Source: Sulfurimonas sp.
GTDB taxonomy: Bacteria > Campylobacterota > Campylobacteria > Campylobacterales > Sulfurimonadaceae
NCBI RefSeq assembly: GCF_028714655.1
Contig: NZ_JAQTLY010000008.1
Coordinates: forward strand, 35,660-99,659
DNA length: 64,000 bases
Direction of reading: 5' to 3'
This document shows positions 33,580 to 43,077 of this stretch, piece by piece. The translations under genes and the position numbers were made by a program. Numbering within the stretch: position 1 is the first letter of the stretch; each line of letters opens with the position of its first letter. The notes beneath the pieces are model-generated. The model was not told where the DNA came from. It did no database searches and saw only the letters and a list, made by a program, of their open reading frames with translations.

Positions 33580-34712
33580 GCTAGAGCCTCCTTGATTCTA
33601 AGAAGCGCACTTCTTGTTTTTGCTTCATCTTCAACAAGTGCGATTCTGATAAACTCTTTACCCGGATTAATACCGTTTGCATCGTCTCTTGCCAAATACT
33701 CTCCGGGTAAAACTTTTACATTGTAGTCACGGTATAGTCTTTTTGTAAATTCTAAGGGAGAGGGAACTTTTAGCCAGATATAAAAGGTAGCTTCGGGAAT
33801 CGGAGTGCCTAAAATCTCATATGCCGCTTCAAAATTTTTCTTGTAAATCTCTCTTGCGACCTCTACATGTTCCTCATCGCTCCAAGCAACTGCAGCGGCA
33901 CTTTGAAGAGGAAGAGGGGAGGCGCAGCCTATGTAAGTTCTATAGTTGATATACTCTTTTAAGATATTTTCATCTCCTGCAATAAAGCCTGAACGAAGTC
34001 CCGGAGCGGATGAGCGCTTTGATATAGAGTTGATGACTAAAATATTTTTGAATGTTTCATTTCCCGCATAAAGTGAAGCTTCAAGGAGTGATGGAATAGG
34101 CTTTGAAGTATATATTTCACTGTAACACTCATCATTTAAGAGTACAAAATCGTGTTTAAGTGCGAGTTTTACCCACTCTGCTAGCTCCTCTAAAGTAAGC
34201 GTAGCCGTCGTAGGATTGTTTGGAAAGTTTAAAATTACCAAATCGCAAGCAGATAACTCTTCTTCGTTGATTTTGGGTTTAAAATCGTTTTTTTGGGTCA
34301 TATTTAGATGAATAACTTTGGCTCTGCTGGCAATTGCGGCACCCTCATAAATCTGATAAAAAGGGTTTGTAAAAGCCATTACGGGATTTTTTATATCAAA
34401 TAACAAAAATTGAGGAAAGTTAAAAAGGACTTCTCTTGTTCCAAAAGTAGGGATAATCTGCTTATCATTTATAGTGACGCCGAATCTTGTTTTGACAAAC
34501 CCTCTTTGCGCTGCTCTTAACTCATCTTCTCCCGCCGTTTTAGGATATTTTCTTAGTTGTGAGGAGTTTTCGCATAGTGCTTTTTGTATAAACTCGGGAG
34601 TTTCAAACTGAGGTTCGCCGATAGTCAAAGCAGAGGCTTCATACTCTTTATTCGGCACAATACCTTGCAACAAAGTGTTTAATTTTTCAAATGGATATGG
34701 TTCAAAATTCAT
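33567..34712 (-). CDS. dapC: Class I/II aminotransferase, probable succinyldiaminopimelate transaminase
   Basis: About 381 residues from ATG 34712 (MNFEPYPFEKL), with AAAGGG upstream; the open frame extends 27 codons farther but without homology-like residues. PLP enzyme: NFPNNPTTATLTLEEL, cofactor Asp/Tyr in LLNDECYSEIY, and Schiff-base Lys in SISKRSSAPGLRSGF. The sequence style matches DapC of the lysine/meso-DAP pathway, consistent with murC close by. Another aminotransferase specificity is possible. Confidence 0.8.
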   Translation of the reverse strand: MNFEPYPFEKLNTLLQGIVPNKEYEASALTIGEPQFETPEFIQKALCENSSQLRKYPKTAGEDELRAAQRGFVKTRFGVTINDKQIIPTFGTREVLFNFPQFLLFDIKNPVMAFTNPFYQIYEGAAIASRAKVIHLNMTQKNDFKPKINEEELSACDLVILNFPNNPTTATLTLEELAEWVKLALKHDFVLLNDECYSEIYTSKPIPSLLEASLYAGNETFKNILVINSISKRSSAPGLRSGFIAGDENILKEYINYRTYIGCASPLPLQSAAAVAWSDEEHVEVAREIYKKNFEAAYEILGTPIPEATFYIWLKVPSPLEFTKRLYRDYNVKVLPGEYLARDDANGINPGKEFIRIALVEDEAKTRSALLRIKEALACKK

Positions 34713-34892
34713 CGTTTGGCGCCCTTTATAATAGGCGCAATTATATCTAAAATCTATAAAAGACAGGTTAATGAAATGCTTTGAACTCTTCATGGCTTCC
34801 TAATTTAATAAAAAAATTAAATTTTATTAAACAAAGTTCAAATAATAATAAGGTATTATTGTTCGAAATTATTTAAAATACGGAAAACTTAG

Positions 34893-35054
34893 ATGAATAA
34901 AAAATTGATATTAAGTACGGTTACGATTGGTCTTCTTGGTTCATTAAATGTTAATGCGGCGGAAGATTTAAACGGTATGTTTGCACAAGGCAAAGCTAGC
35001 GGACAGCTTCGTCTAAATAGATATAACTTTCAAGGGGAATTTAATGGTAAATAA
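34893..35054 (+). pseudogene. 5' stump of an outer-membrane porin gene
   Basis: A 53-codon frame. It reads a signal peptide (ILSTVTIGLLGSLNVNAA) followed by [19 protein letters not shown], the typical N-terminal start of an epsilonproteobacterial OprD-like porin. It then runs out within 20 codons and overlaps the chemoreceptor start at 35044. The barrel is wholly missing. The simplest reading is a deletion or rearrangement that joined the porin's promoter and signal region to the receptor gene. A possible -10 (TATTAT) is at 34854-34859. Confidence 0.75.
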
Positions 35055-36885
35055 TCTGAATGTACAAAAAAAGCTGGCACTTATAGCAATATCAACATTA
35101 ATATCGGTGTTGGTTCTGAGTGCTTTGCTTGTTTTTAATGAAAAAGATACTATGCTTGATGAAAAAAAGGCAAAGTTGGCAAATGTGGTTGAGCTTAGCT
35201 ACAGTTTAGTCGATGCAGAATACAAAGCCTTTAAATCAGGTCTTATTGATGAAGCAACTGCAAAGCAAAATGCTATCAATGCCGTAAAAAAACTCAGATA
35301 CAACGGCAGTGATTACATCTGGATAAATGATGATACACTGCCTTATCCGAAAATGATAATGCATCCGACTGCTCCGGCTCTTGACGGGAAAGTCTTAGAT
35401 GCCGACAAGTTTAATTGTGCTACACATCTTCAATACGGAATTAATAACAACGACATAACAGCAACTGACGGTAAGAAAAATCTTTTTCAATCTTTTGTTG
35501 AAGTTACAAACAAAGCCGGATCCGGTTTTGTAACATACAATTGGACAAAACCTCTTGCAAACGGAGGAGTAACTACAGAGCTTTATCCTAAGCTTTCATA
35601 TGTTAAAAAATTTAGCGAGTGGGGATTTGTAATCGGAAGCGGTGTCTATATAGATGATGTTCAAGAACAATTTTACAAAAATGTATTGCGTGCAGCTCTT
35701 TATATTTTAGTGATTATTGTTCTGCTCTCACTCCTTTTCATTACTGTTATGAATGATATTGTCCACAAAATAAACGGCTTTAAAGAGGGATTGCTCTCAT
35801 TTTTTGCCTATTTAAGCAGAGAATCATCACAAGCAAATCTTATAAAGATAGATTCTCGTGATGAATTTGGAGATATGGCAAAACTGATTAATCTAAATAT
35901 TGAAAAGACGCAAAGAGGGGTTGAAGAAGACAGAAGACTTATAGATGAGACTATCACTGTTTTAGGTGAATTTGAACAGGGTGATTTATGTCAAAGACTT
36001 GAATTGAGTGTTTCAAATCCTGCTTTAATGCAACTAAAAACCGTACTTAATAATATGGCTTCAAATCTTGAAAACAACATAAGCAATGTGCTTATAATTT
36101 TAGAAGAGTACTCTAGTTATAACTACATGGGTAAAGTCGATGAGAAGGGATTAAAAGAGCATATATTAAAACTTGCAACCGGAGTTAATACACTTGGAGA
36201 TGCCATAACACATATGCTTTTCGAGACGACTACCAACGGTCTTACTTTGGATGAAAGTTCAAATCTTTTACTTTCTCATGTCGACAAACTTCATAAAAGC
36301 TCTATAAATTCGGCACACTCGCTAGAAGAGACATCTGCTGCAATGCAAGAAGTAAGCATTTCAATTGATTCTATTTCACAAAAAACACAAGAAGTGGTTG
36401 TGCAATCTTCAGAGATTAAATCAGTAATAGGAATTATAAGCGATATAGCAGAACAGACAAATCTTTTAGCCTTAAATGCTGCCATAGAAGCTGCAAGAGC
36501 AGGTGAGCATGGAAGAGGATTTGCCGTTGTAGCAGATGAAGTAAGAAAACTTGCAGAACGAACTCAAAAGAGCTTAGGGGAGATAAATGCAAGTGCAAAC
36601 CTGCTGACACAATCAATAGATGAGATAGGCGATGCGATGTCTAAGCAAAACCATAATATTTCATATATGAGCCAAACCATTGCGGCAATAAGCGAGACTG
36701 TTCTTGGCAATACGACAATAGCCAATGAAACATATGATGTATCGTATGGCATTGATAAGATGGCAAAAGAGCTTATTGCCGAGACGAGTGATAAAATATT
36801 TATAGGTAAAAATGAGTGCAGAAGCAGATTTGACTATCCAAAAACCAGTAATAATAAAAATTATATGCAGAGACACTCTGTATAA
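35044..36885 (+). CDS. Methyl-accepting chemotaxis protein with single-Cache sensor
   Basis: 613 residues. TM1 is about 10-28. The periplasmic sCache_2-like domain has [13 protein letters not shown], the [15 protein letters not shown] segment and [14 protein letters not shown]2 is about 218-240. A HAMP-like/coiled region and the signalling tip [32 protein letters not shown] follow. The sCache type often senses small organic acids. RBS AAGGGG precedes the ATG. The tail ([15 protein letters not shown]) carries no recognisable CheR-tether pentapeptide. It is preceded by the porin stump. Confidence 0.9.
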   Translation: MVNNLNVQKKLALIAISTLISVLVLSALLVFNEKDTMLDEKKAKLANVVELSYSLVDAEYKAFKSGLIDEATAKQNAINAVKKLRYNGSDYIWINDDTLPYPKMIMHPTAPALDGKVLDADKFNCATHLQYGINNNDITATDGKKNLFQSFVEVTNKAGSGFVTYNWTKPLANGGVTTELYPKLSYVKKFSEWGFVIGSGVYIDDVQEQFYKNVLRAALYILVIIVLLSLLFITVMNDIVHKINGFKEGLLSFFAYLSRESSQANLIKIDSRDEFGDMAKLINLNIEKTQRGVEEDRRLIDETITVLGEFEQGDLCQRLELSVSNPALMQLKTVLNNMASNLENNISNVLIILEEYSSYNYMGKVDEKGLKEHILKLATGVNTLGDAITHMLFETTTNGLTLDESSNLLLSHVDKLHKSSINSAHSLEETSAAMQEVSISIDSISQKTQEVVVQSSEIKSVIGIISDIAEQTNLLALNAAIEAARAGEHGRGFAVVADEVRKLAERTQKSLGEINASANLLTQSIDEIGDAMSKQNHNISYMSQTIAAISETVLGNTTIANETYDVSYGIDKMAKELIAETSDKIFIGKNECRSRFDYPKTSNNKNYMQRHSV

Positions 36886-36902
36886 AAAGTTTGATTTATG
36901 TT

Positions 36903-36926
36903 ACGCACTTTTTTACAAAAGTGCGT
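36903..36926. terminator. Bidirectional terminator
   Basis: Perfect ten-base stem ACGCACTTTT ttac AAAAGTGCGT between the chemoreceptor and the convergent ThiF-like gene. A decayed relative of this hairpin occurs near 43924-43945. Confidence 0.7.
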
Positions 36927-36931
36927 GAATG

Positions 36932-37603
36932 TCAAGTTGTCGGCAAAGAGAATTTTTGAGTAACCAACTCTCCCTCATTATTGAAAAAAATATAGTAAAG
37001 TTGATTTTTTTTAACACTTAAACCTGCCAAATATCTTAGTGCCAGATTTGCTTGAAGAGAGGCAATGTGCATAACAATCGGAGCGGCAATTCCTGCAGGA
37101 GTTTGCAGAATAATTTTAAATGCATCTTTAAACGACGAGTGTTCAAAAAAACAGACCTGACCGTGAAATGCCTCTACGCTTCCATATATCCAAGGCAGAT
37201 TTTTACTTCTGCAGTACTCATCTATCTCTGCACGGGTAGGGAGGTTGTCGGTTGCATCTATAATCAAATCAACGGTTATGTTTTTTTTGGCAAACTCTTC
37301 AAAATCACACTCATGAGAGACGGTTTTTACAAAAGGGCATCTCTGCTCAATCAGCAACGCATTTAAGGTAGCCTTGTTTTTGCCCTCGTCCCCGATTTTA
37401 AAAGCGATTTGCCGATGGATATTGTGTGTTGAAACTTCATCAAAATCAACCAAATGAATCTCGCCGATACCGCTGGCGCCAAGAGCAAAAGCTAGTGAAC
37501 TGCCAAGTCCTCCCGCACCGATTATGGCTATTTTTTTGTTTTGAAGCATATTTTGGGTCTCTTCTCCCCAAAGCTGCACTTGACGGTGAAAATAACTCAT
37601 CAT
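36932..37603 (-). CDS. ThiF/MoeB/HesA-family adenylyltransferase
   Basis: A 223-residue E1-like enzyme that adenylates the C terminus of a sulfur-carrier protein (MoaD or ThiS). It has ATP-binding GAGGLGSSLAFALGASGIG, LVDFDEVSTHNIHRQ and DATDNLPTRAEID. The CxxC zinc cysteines found in full-length MoeB are not visible, placing it in the shorter HesA/ThiF-like group. It overlaps the nitrilase-like gene by four bases, so they are co-transcribed with xseB and metX. Confidence 0.85.
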   Translation of the reverse strand: MMSYFHRQVQLWGEETQNMLQNKKIAIIGAGGLGSSLAFALGASGIGEIHLVDFDEVSTHNIHRQIAFKIGDEGKNKATLNALLIEQRCPFVKTVSHECDFEEFAKKNITVDLIIDATDNLPTRAEIDEYCRSKNLPWIYGSVEAFHGQVCFFEHSSFKDAFKIILQTPAGIAAPIVMHIASLQANLALRYLAGLSVKKNQLYYIFFNNEGELVTQKFSLPTT

Positions 37604-38397
37604 AGCAAGCTTCTTTTATGTATAGTCTCTTTAAAGCCCCAAGATTTTCTAGCTTTTATGATATCCGAGCGGCTCATATCTACAATCATAAGTTCTTCTT
37701 TGTTACCCAGATGCTCTAAGAGTTCGCCGTTTGGAGAAGCTAAGAGCGAATCGCCGTAAAAACTCCAACTACACTCTTTATCTGTATATTCACCTATTCT
37801 GTTTGCTCTTAAAATATAGCAGTTGTGCGTAAATGCGCGGGAGAGTATAAGCGCTTTCCATCTCTCATATGAGTCAAAAGTCGATACGCTCGGAACTAAA
37901 ATACAATCAACGCTCTTAGCGGATATTTGAGTAAACATCTCGTCAAAATGGAGTTCAAATCCGCCCATAACAGCAAATTTAAAACCGTCTACTTTGAACA
38001 TCAGAGGCGCTTCAATCGCTTTTTGTTCATTTGCAAAAAATTTCTCTTCGTTCCAGTGCGGATAGTTTATAAGAAGTTGCTGTTGATAGTAAGAACAAGA
38101 AGTAGGAGAAAATTTTGCGATAGTTTTATAAATTTTGCCTTTTTTTACAATTACAAGAGGTGCTACGATTGTCATTTTGTAGCTATTTGCCAACTCTTTT
38201 AAAACTTTTATTTGATGATCTGCCTGTTCTTGTATCATACTTGCAGAGAGGGTTTGAAGCTCTTTAAAAAATGGATTTAGAGTATACTCTCCTAAAAGCA
38301 GAACTTTTACACCCTGTTTGTTTGCAATTCTGATATAGTTGTAGAGTTTTGTAGAACTCATCCCCTGTGCGCTGAGTTGAAGTACGGCTGCTCGCAT
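37600..38397 (-). CDS. Nitrilase-superfamily protein without the catalytic Cys
   Basis: A 265-residue carbon-nitrogen hydrolase fold. The Glu of the triad is in LLLGEYTLNPFF and the Lys in the YKTIAKFSP region. The nucleophile elbow, normally CYDxRFPE, reads GGFELHFDE, so Gly replaces the active Cys. Either it is a binding or regulatory protein that lost activity, or it uses other chemistry. It shares one base with xseB and four with the ThiF-like gene. The rest of the fold looks intact and not decaying. Confidence 0.75.
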   Translation of the reverse strand: MRAAVLQLSAQGMSSTKLYNYIRIANKQGVKVLLLGEYTLNPFFKELQTLSASMIQEQADHQIKVLKELANSYKMTIVAPLVIVKKGKIYKTIAKFSPTSCSYYQQQLLINYPHWNEEKFFANEQKAIEAPLMFKVDGFKFAVMGGFELHFDEMFTQISAKSVDCILVPSVSTFDSYERWKALILSRAFTHNCYILRANRIGEYTDKECSWSFYGDSLLASPNGELLEHLGNKEELMIVDMSRSDIIKARKSWGFKETIHKRSLL

Positions 38398-38645
38398 TAC
38401 TTGCCTTTTATCTCTGTGATTTTTATCTGCGCATCTTCTAGTATCTTTTGTGCTTGGGCAAGTTCATTCATCCCGATTTCATATGCTTTTACACTCTCAT
38501 TTAGTGTGATTTCCGGATTCATCAGGGTTTCTAAAACTTTTTTTGCACTCTCTAGTTTTGATTCAAAACCTTCGGTTTCTTTAGTAAAGCCTTCGGCTTC
38601 TTTAGTAAAACCCTCGGCTTCTTTAGTAGAATCTTTTTTAGCCAT
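38397..38645 (-). CDS. xseB: Exodeoxyribonuclease VII small subunit with N-terminal heptad repeat
   Basis: 82 residues. The core (KLESAKKVLETLMNPEITLN, VKAYEIGMNELAQAQKILED) is the XseB two-helix unit that assembles around XseA to degrade single-stranded DNA. In front sit three copies of the heptad TKEAEGF / TKETEGF, encoded by a 21-base tandem repeat (about 38571-38632). This repeat is not part of the usual family. It overlaps metX by eight bases. Confidence 0.8.
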   Translation of the reverse strand: MAKKDSTKEAEGFTKEAEGFTKETEGFESKLESAKKVLETLMNPEITLNESVKAYEIGMNELAQAQKILEDAQIKITEIKGK

Positions 38646-39744
38646 TTAAAATATCCCTCACATAATCCTCAAATTTATCAACTTCAACCAAAAAAGCGTC
38701 ATGTCCGTAATCGCTGTCTATATCGATGTAGGTATGACTTTTATTGCCTATTTTAGCGAGCGTATCGCTTATCTCTTTCATTTCAATATTTTTAAAGAGT
38801 AAGTCATTGCTAAAGCTCATTAGGTGCAACTCGCTATTTATTTTTTGCAGAGCCTCGCTTAGTGAATCAAATCCGCGAGAGAGGTCATAGATATTTATAG
38901 CTTTTGTAATGTAGAGATAAGAGAGCGGGTCAAACCATTTTGTAAAGTTGTAACCGTTATACTCCAAAAACAGCTCCACTTGAAACTTGCCGAATAACTC
39001 ATAAAGTCCGTCCGTGTTTTTGTACTCTCTGCCAAATTTGCTCTGCATAGACTCGGGTGATAAAAAGCTTATATACCCTGCCATTCGACCTACTGCCATA
39101 CCTGAGAGCCCGTTTTTTTTAATCGTTTCGCTGTCATAATAGCCCTCTTTAAAATCCGGGTCTTTTAGGATTGCTTCTTGCGATATTTTATTAAAAGCGA
39201 TTGCCCAAGGCTGTGTTGCATGAGTTGTTGCCATAGCGATTATTTTTGATGCAAAATGCGGATATGAAATTGCAAACTGAAGCGCTTGCATACCGCCCAT
39301 TGAACCGCCGATAATCGCATAAACGCTGTGTATGCCGAGTTTGTCAAAAAGAATTTTTTGAGCTTTTACCATATCTTTTACGGTGATGACCGGAAATTTG
39401 TAGCGGTATGGATTGTGATGCGGATATTGCGGGCTCATAGGACCAGTTGAACCAAAACAGCTGCCTATTACATTTGTACAGATTACAAAATATTTGTCCG
39501 TGTCTACCGCTTTGCCTGAACCTATAAAACTATCCCACCATCCCGCTTTTTTGTCATTTTCATATATTCCTGCACAGTGATGAGAACCGGTGAGTGCATG
39601 GCAGATGACGATGACATTGCTCTTCTCATCGTTAAGTTCGCCGTATGTCTCATAAGTTATATCATAAGGCTCTAAAATACGCCCGCTTTCTAAATAGAGC
39701 GGGTTTGTAAAATGCTCGGTATATGTTTTTAGGTTCAGTGACAA
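38638..39744 (-). CDS. metX: Homoserine O-acetyltransferase
   Basis: A 368-residue alpha/beta hydrolase that acetylates homoserine for direct sulfhydrylation to homocysteine. It has oxyanion NVIVICHALTGSHHCAG, nucleophile elbow IIGGSMGGMQALQFA and a His/Asp triad near DSDYGHDAFLVE. It supplies the substrate for MetY encoded at 44.4-45.7 kb. Length is normal. It leads an operon with xseB, the nitrilase-like gene and the ThiF-like gene. Confidence 0.93.
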   Translation of the reverse strand: MSLNLKTYTEHFTNPLYLESGRILEPYDITYETYGELNDEKSNVIVICHALTGSHHCAGIYENDKKAGWWDSFIGSGKAVDTDKYFVICTNVIGSCFGSTGPMSPQYPHHNPYRYKFPVITVKDMVKAQKILFDKLGIHSVYAIIGGSMGGMQALQFAISYPHFASKIIAMATTHATQPWAIAFNKISQEAILKDPDFKEGYYDSETIKKNGLSGMAVGRMAGYISFLSPESMQSKFGREYKNTDGLYELFGKFQVELFLEYNGYNFTKWFDPLSYLYITKAINIYDLSRGFDSLSEALQKINSELHLMSFSNDLLFKNIEMKEISDTLAKIGNKSHTYIDIDSDYGHDAFLVEVDKFEDYVRDILNG

Positions 39745-39793
39745 CTTTTAGACTCTTTTTTAAAAATAGTATTAGACTTCTTTGCAAACCAAA

Positions 39794-39886
39794 GATCCTG
39801 AATCAAGTTCAGGATGACGAAAAGTCGAAAATCTCATCATTTACAAATTTCACAATCTCGTCATTCCAAACTTGATTTGGAATCTA
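39794..39886. repeat. Intergenic pair of dispersed palindromes
   Basis: ATCCTGAA tcaag TTCAGGAT followed by GACG, and 40 bases on, GTC then ATTCCAAA cttga TTTGGAAT. The same two types occur at 44.0, 46.2 and 63.1 kb. The first palindrome's end reads GATGACG and the second's start reads CGTCATT, so the pair faces each other and could form one long hairpin. Confidence 0.8.
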
Positions 39887-39951
39887 ACTTTTTAGTTATA
39901 AAATAAGTTTATTGCAATTTTAGCGAAAATGGCTTAAATGATGTACTTATT

Positions 39952-42900
39952 TTATTTTTCCAATTTCCATCTGTTCATAATCTCCAATGCTTTGTCATAC
40001 TCCAACTCTTCTATCTCTTTTTTCCACTCTGAGAGCTCGCTTGCATCTACAATTGCAGTTAAGTTTTTAAAAAGAGAATCTATTTTTTTTGATTCTAGTA
40101 TATCGGATTTTGAAATCGTCTCTTTTATATCGTAAAAGAGTTTTTTTAACTCCTCATCATTTAGCTTCTCAAATGAAGCATTGCTCTTCTCGTCAAAAAC
40201 AACTTCTTGCAGTTTTTCTTGCGTGCTCTCTAGCGCAACTCTTAATTTCTCTATGTCGCTCTTGGTTATCTCTTGCTTTGATTTATATTTTGTATCTATA
40301 TTTTGGCAAATTTCATAGAGCAGATTTGCTCTTAAGTTGCCGCTTAGACCTTTAAGCGTATGAACCAGAGAGGGTGCAGAGTCGTTATTGTCCGATATAA
40401 GTGTTGCTATATCTTTAAATTTGCTTCCGATTTCTTGCGAGAAATTTTTTAGAAGTTTATTTATTAACTCTTTTGAACTGAAAATTTTCTCCAAATACTC
40501 CATATCAAGAATACCGTCTGCCATTTTTGGTGTTGATATGGTGTCTGGGATTGTTAAATCAACTTTGCAAAATTTTGCAACTGTTTTGTAAAGCTCGTTC
40601 ATATCTATGGGTTTGCCTAAATGGTCATTCATGCCTGCATCCATAGCTTTTTGTTTATCCTCTATCATAGCCGCCGCCGTAAGTGCTACTATAGGTATCT
40701 CTTTATCACTCTCTCTTATGATTTTCGTTGCTTCGTAACCGCTCATAATCGGCATTTGCAGATCCATCAGAATCAAGTTGTAGCGTAAAGGATTTGCAAA
40801 GTATTTTTCAACCGCCTCTTGCCCGTTGTTCGCCATATCTACTTCTATGGATACGCGGTTTAACATCATTGATGCCACTTCTTGATTTATTTGATTGTCT
40901 TCAACGAGTAGAACTCTGATACCGCTAAAATTTGGAAGTTTTTGTATCTCTTGAGGTACATTTTTATAAAAATCAGCTCTATCCCAAGATGCTACTTCAA
41001 ATTCCAGTTCAAAACTAAATACACTTCCCATGCCCACTTGGCTCTCTGCTATTAATACTCCGCCCATTGCTTCTATAATTCTTTTAGATATAGTAAGCCC
41101 AAGTCCCGTTCCGCCATATTTTCTTGTGGTTGATGTATCTGCTTGAGTAAATGGAGTAAATAGTTTTTTTAGCTGTTCTTCGCTGATGCCTATTCCGCTG
41201 TCCTTTACGATAAATGAGATAATTGCTTTTTTTTCATTAAGCTTCTCTTTTAGCTCAATATCCAGTGATACGCTTCCACTATGGGTGAATTTTATAGCAT
41301 TGCTTATGAGGTTAGAGAGAACTTGAGTAATTCTAAGTTTATCGCCTATAATTATAGAGGGCGCATTATCTTTTAATTCACAATGTGTATGAAGAGATTT
41401 TTTTCTAGCACTCTCTAAAAACATAAATTTAAGCTGCTCCATAACATCTTCTATTTTAAAACTTTTATGTTCTAGTTCAAGTTTTCCTGCTTCTATCTTA
41501 GAGTAATCAAGTATATCGTTAATGATACCTAAAAGCATTTTTGAAGAGCTGTTTACCTTGAGCAGAAGATTTTTTTGCTTATCGTCAAGTCGTGTATCAA
41601 AAAGCAGCTCGCTTAAACCTATAATGGCATTCATAGGAGTTCTAATCTCATGGCTCATGTTAGCTAAAAACTGACTTTTTGCTTTGTTGGCAAGCTCTGC
41701 TTTTTCTTTAGCCTCTTTAATGGCGATTTCCGCCTCTTTGAGTCCGGTTTGGTCAAACATATAGCCTCGTATAGAGGTTAAGTTGTTTTTTTCGTCTCTA
41801 ACTAGATGTGTAAAATCATAAAACCATCTATAATTGCCGTCTTTTAATCTTAATCTATATGATTGTTCAAAGTTGTCTATGTTATTTTCTATGTAATAGG
41901 TAACTTCTTTAGAGATTCTCTCTATATCATCGTGATGGATGAGGTCTGCATATAAAAAGCTCTCGCTTTGCATCTCCTCTTTTGAATAACCCAGAATATC
42001 TAAGCAGTTTGACGATATATATTTAACCGGCCAGTTTTGTAATGGAGCCCACTCTACGGTCATAACAGGACCGCTTGAGAAGAGTTTTCTCTCCTCTTCA
42101 AGAGCGTTTAGTACTATTTTTTTCTCTGTTATATCTCTAAATACGACTATAGCACCTCCGTCGTTTGTCGGGGATACAGTTAAATTTACGGCAAAAAATG
42201 AACCGTCTTTTCTTATAAAATACTCTTCAAGTTCTTGGGTTTGTCTATCTCTTATAGTTACATAAATAGGACACTCTTCATGCGCATAAATTGAGTTATC
42301 CGGTTTGTGATGATGAAAAAGGTCATGTTGATGCGTGCTTAAAATCTCCTCTTTTGTAAAACCAAGCAAATCAACGGCACTCTGATTTACAAAAGTACAC
42401 ATTCCCTTTTTATCTACTCCGTATACCCCGTCTCCTATAGCATCTATCATCGTAGCTCGCTGCATAACGGATTCATGCTCTCTTTGTGCTATTTTTGACT
42501 CTGTTTCTTGAACCTGTTTATAAGATTTTATGATATAGACGATATTTCCAAAAACTAGAGAGATGAAAATAAAGCTAAAGACAAAAAGGATAAATATAAC
42601 CTCTCGTTCTAACTCATTTTCATGTTTTTCTACGGTAGAGAGCAACTCTTTTATCTTTTGTTGCAGCAGCATATATTTTTGCAGCGAGACTGCATCGGTC
42701 TCTTTTGCTTCGGCTGCTCTTTTTTCAAGCGAAATTGATGTGGCGATAACGGCATTTTTAAAAAAATCTATATAAATCTCTTTTAGCTCCTCTGTCGCAA
42801 AGCCGTGAGTGCTTAAAAAATCCAGAGTGTATAGAACTTTTTTTGATGAGATTGCTGCTTCTGCCAAATAGTCATCATTTCCGATATGAGCGCTTCTATA

Positions 42901-43077
42901 GAGGTTTGACGCAACCAAAACTATCTCTTTGTCAAATTGATTTACATATTTTCTATGCACTAAAATATCTCTGTTTCCCTCATGCATAAAATCATAAATT
43001 ATAAACAGAGCTATAAAAGAGATAGCCAAGACAAATACATTTGAGATTACTATTTTTTTACTTAGAGATATTGTCAT
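39952..43077 (-). CDS. Hybrid sensor histidine kinase (PAS-PAS-HisKA-HATPase-REC-HPt)
   Basis: 1041 residues. TM1 is about 9-28, a periplasmic helical region runs to 160 and TM2 is about 160-184. A PAS domain (GDGVYGVDKKGMCTFVNQSA) and a second PAS/PAC follow. HisKA has FLANMSHEIRTPMNAIIG (His about 480). HATPase has GTGLGLTISKRIIEAMGG. A receiver (VEDNQINQEV, ILMDLQMPIMSG) and an HPt domain (SLVHTLKGLSGNLRA) end the protein. It forms a complete phosphorelay in one chain. Its ATG shares a base with the stop of the PstS-like gene, so the two are made together and the binding protein is a likely sensory partner. Confidence 0.93.
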   Translation of the reverse strand: MTISLSKKIVISNVFVLAISFIALFIIYDFMHEGNRDILVHRKYVNQFDKEIVLVASNLYRSAHIGNDDYLAEAAISSKKVLYTLDFLSTHGFATEELKEIYIDFFKNAVIATSISLEKRAAEAKETDAVSLQKYMLLQQKIKELLSTVEKHENELEREVIFILFVFSFIFISLVFGNIVYIIKSYKQVQETESKIAQREHESVMQRATMIDAIGDGVYGVDKKGMCTFVNQSAVDLLGFTKEEILSTHQHDLFHHHKPDNSIYAHEECPIYVTIRDRQTQELEEYFIRKDGSFFAVNLTVSPTNDGGAIVVFRDITEKKIVLNALEEERKLFSSGPVMTVEWAPLQNWPVKYISSNCLDILGYSKEEMQSESFLYADLIHHDDIERISKEVTYYIENNIDNFEQSYRLRLKDGNYRWFYDFTHLVRDEKNNLTSIRGYMFDQTGLKEAEIAIKEAKEKAELANKAKSQFLANMSHEIRTPMNAIIGLSELLFDTRLDDKQKNLLLKVNSSSKMLLGIINDILDYSKIEAGKLELEHKSFKIEDVMEQLKFMFLESARKKSLHTHCELKDNAPSIIIGDKLRITQVLSNLISNAIKFTHSGSVSLDIELKEKLNEKKAIISFIVKDSGIGISEEQLKKLFTPFTQADTSTTRKYGGTGLGLTISKRIIEAMGGVLIAESQVGMGSVFSFELEFEVASWDRADFYKNVPQEIQKLPNFSGIRVLLVEDNQINQEVASMMLNRVSIEVDMANNGQEAVEKYFANPLRYNLILMDLQMPIMSGYEATKIIRESDKEIPIVALTAAAMIEDKQKAMDAGMNDHLGKPIDMNELYKTVAKFCKVDLTIPDTISTPKMADGILDMEYLEKIFSSKELINKLLKNFSQEIGSKFKDIATLISDNNDSAPSLVHTLKGLSGNLRANLLYEICQNIDTKYKSKQEITKSDIEKLRVALESTQEKLQEVVFDEKSNASFEKLNDEELKKLFYDIKETISKSDILESKKIDSLFKNLTAIVDASELSEWKKEIEELEYDKALEIMNRWKLEK

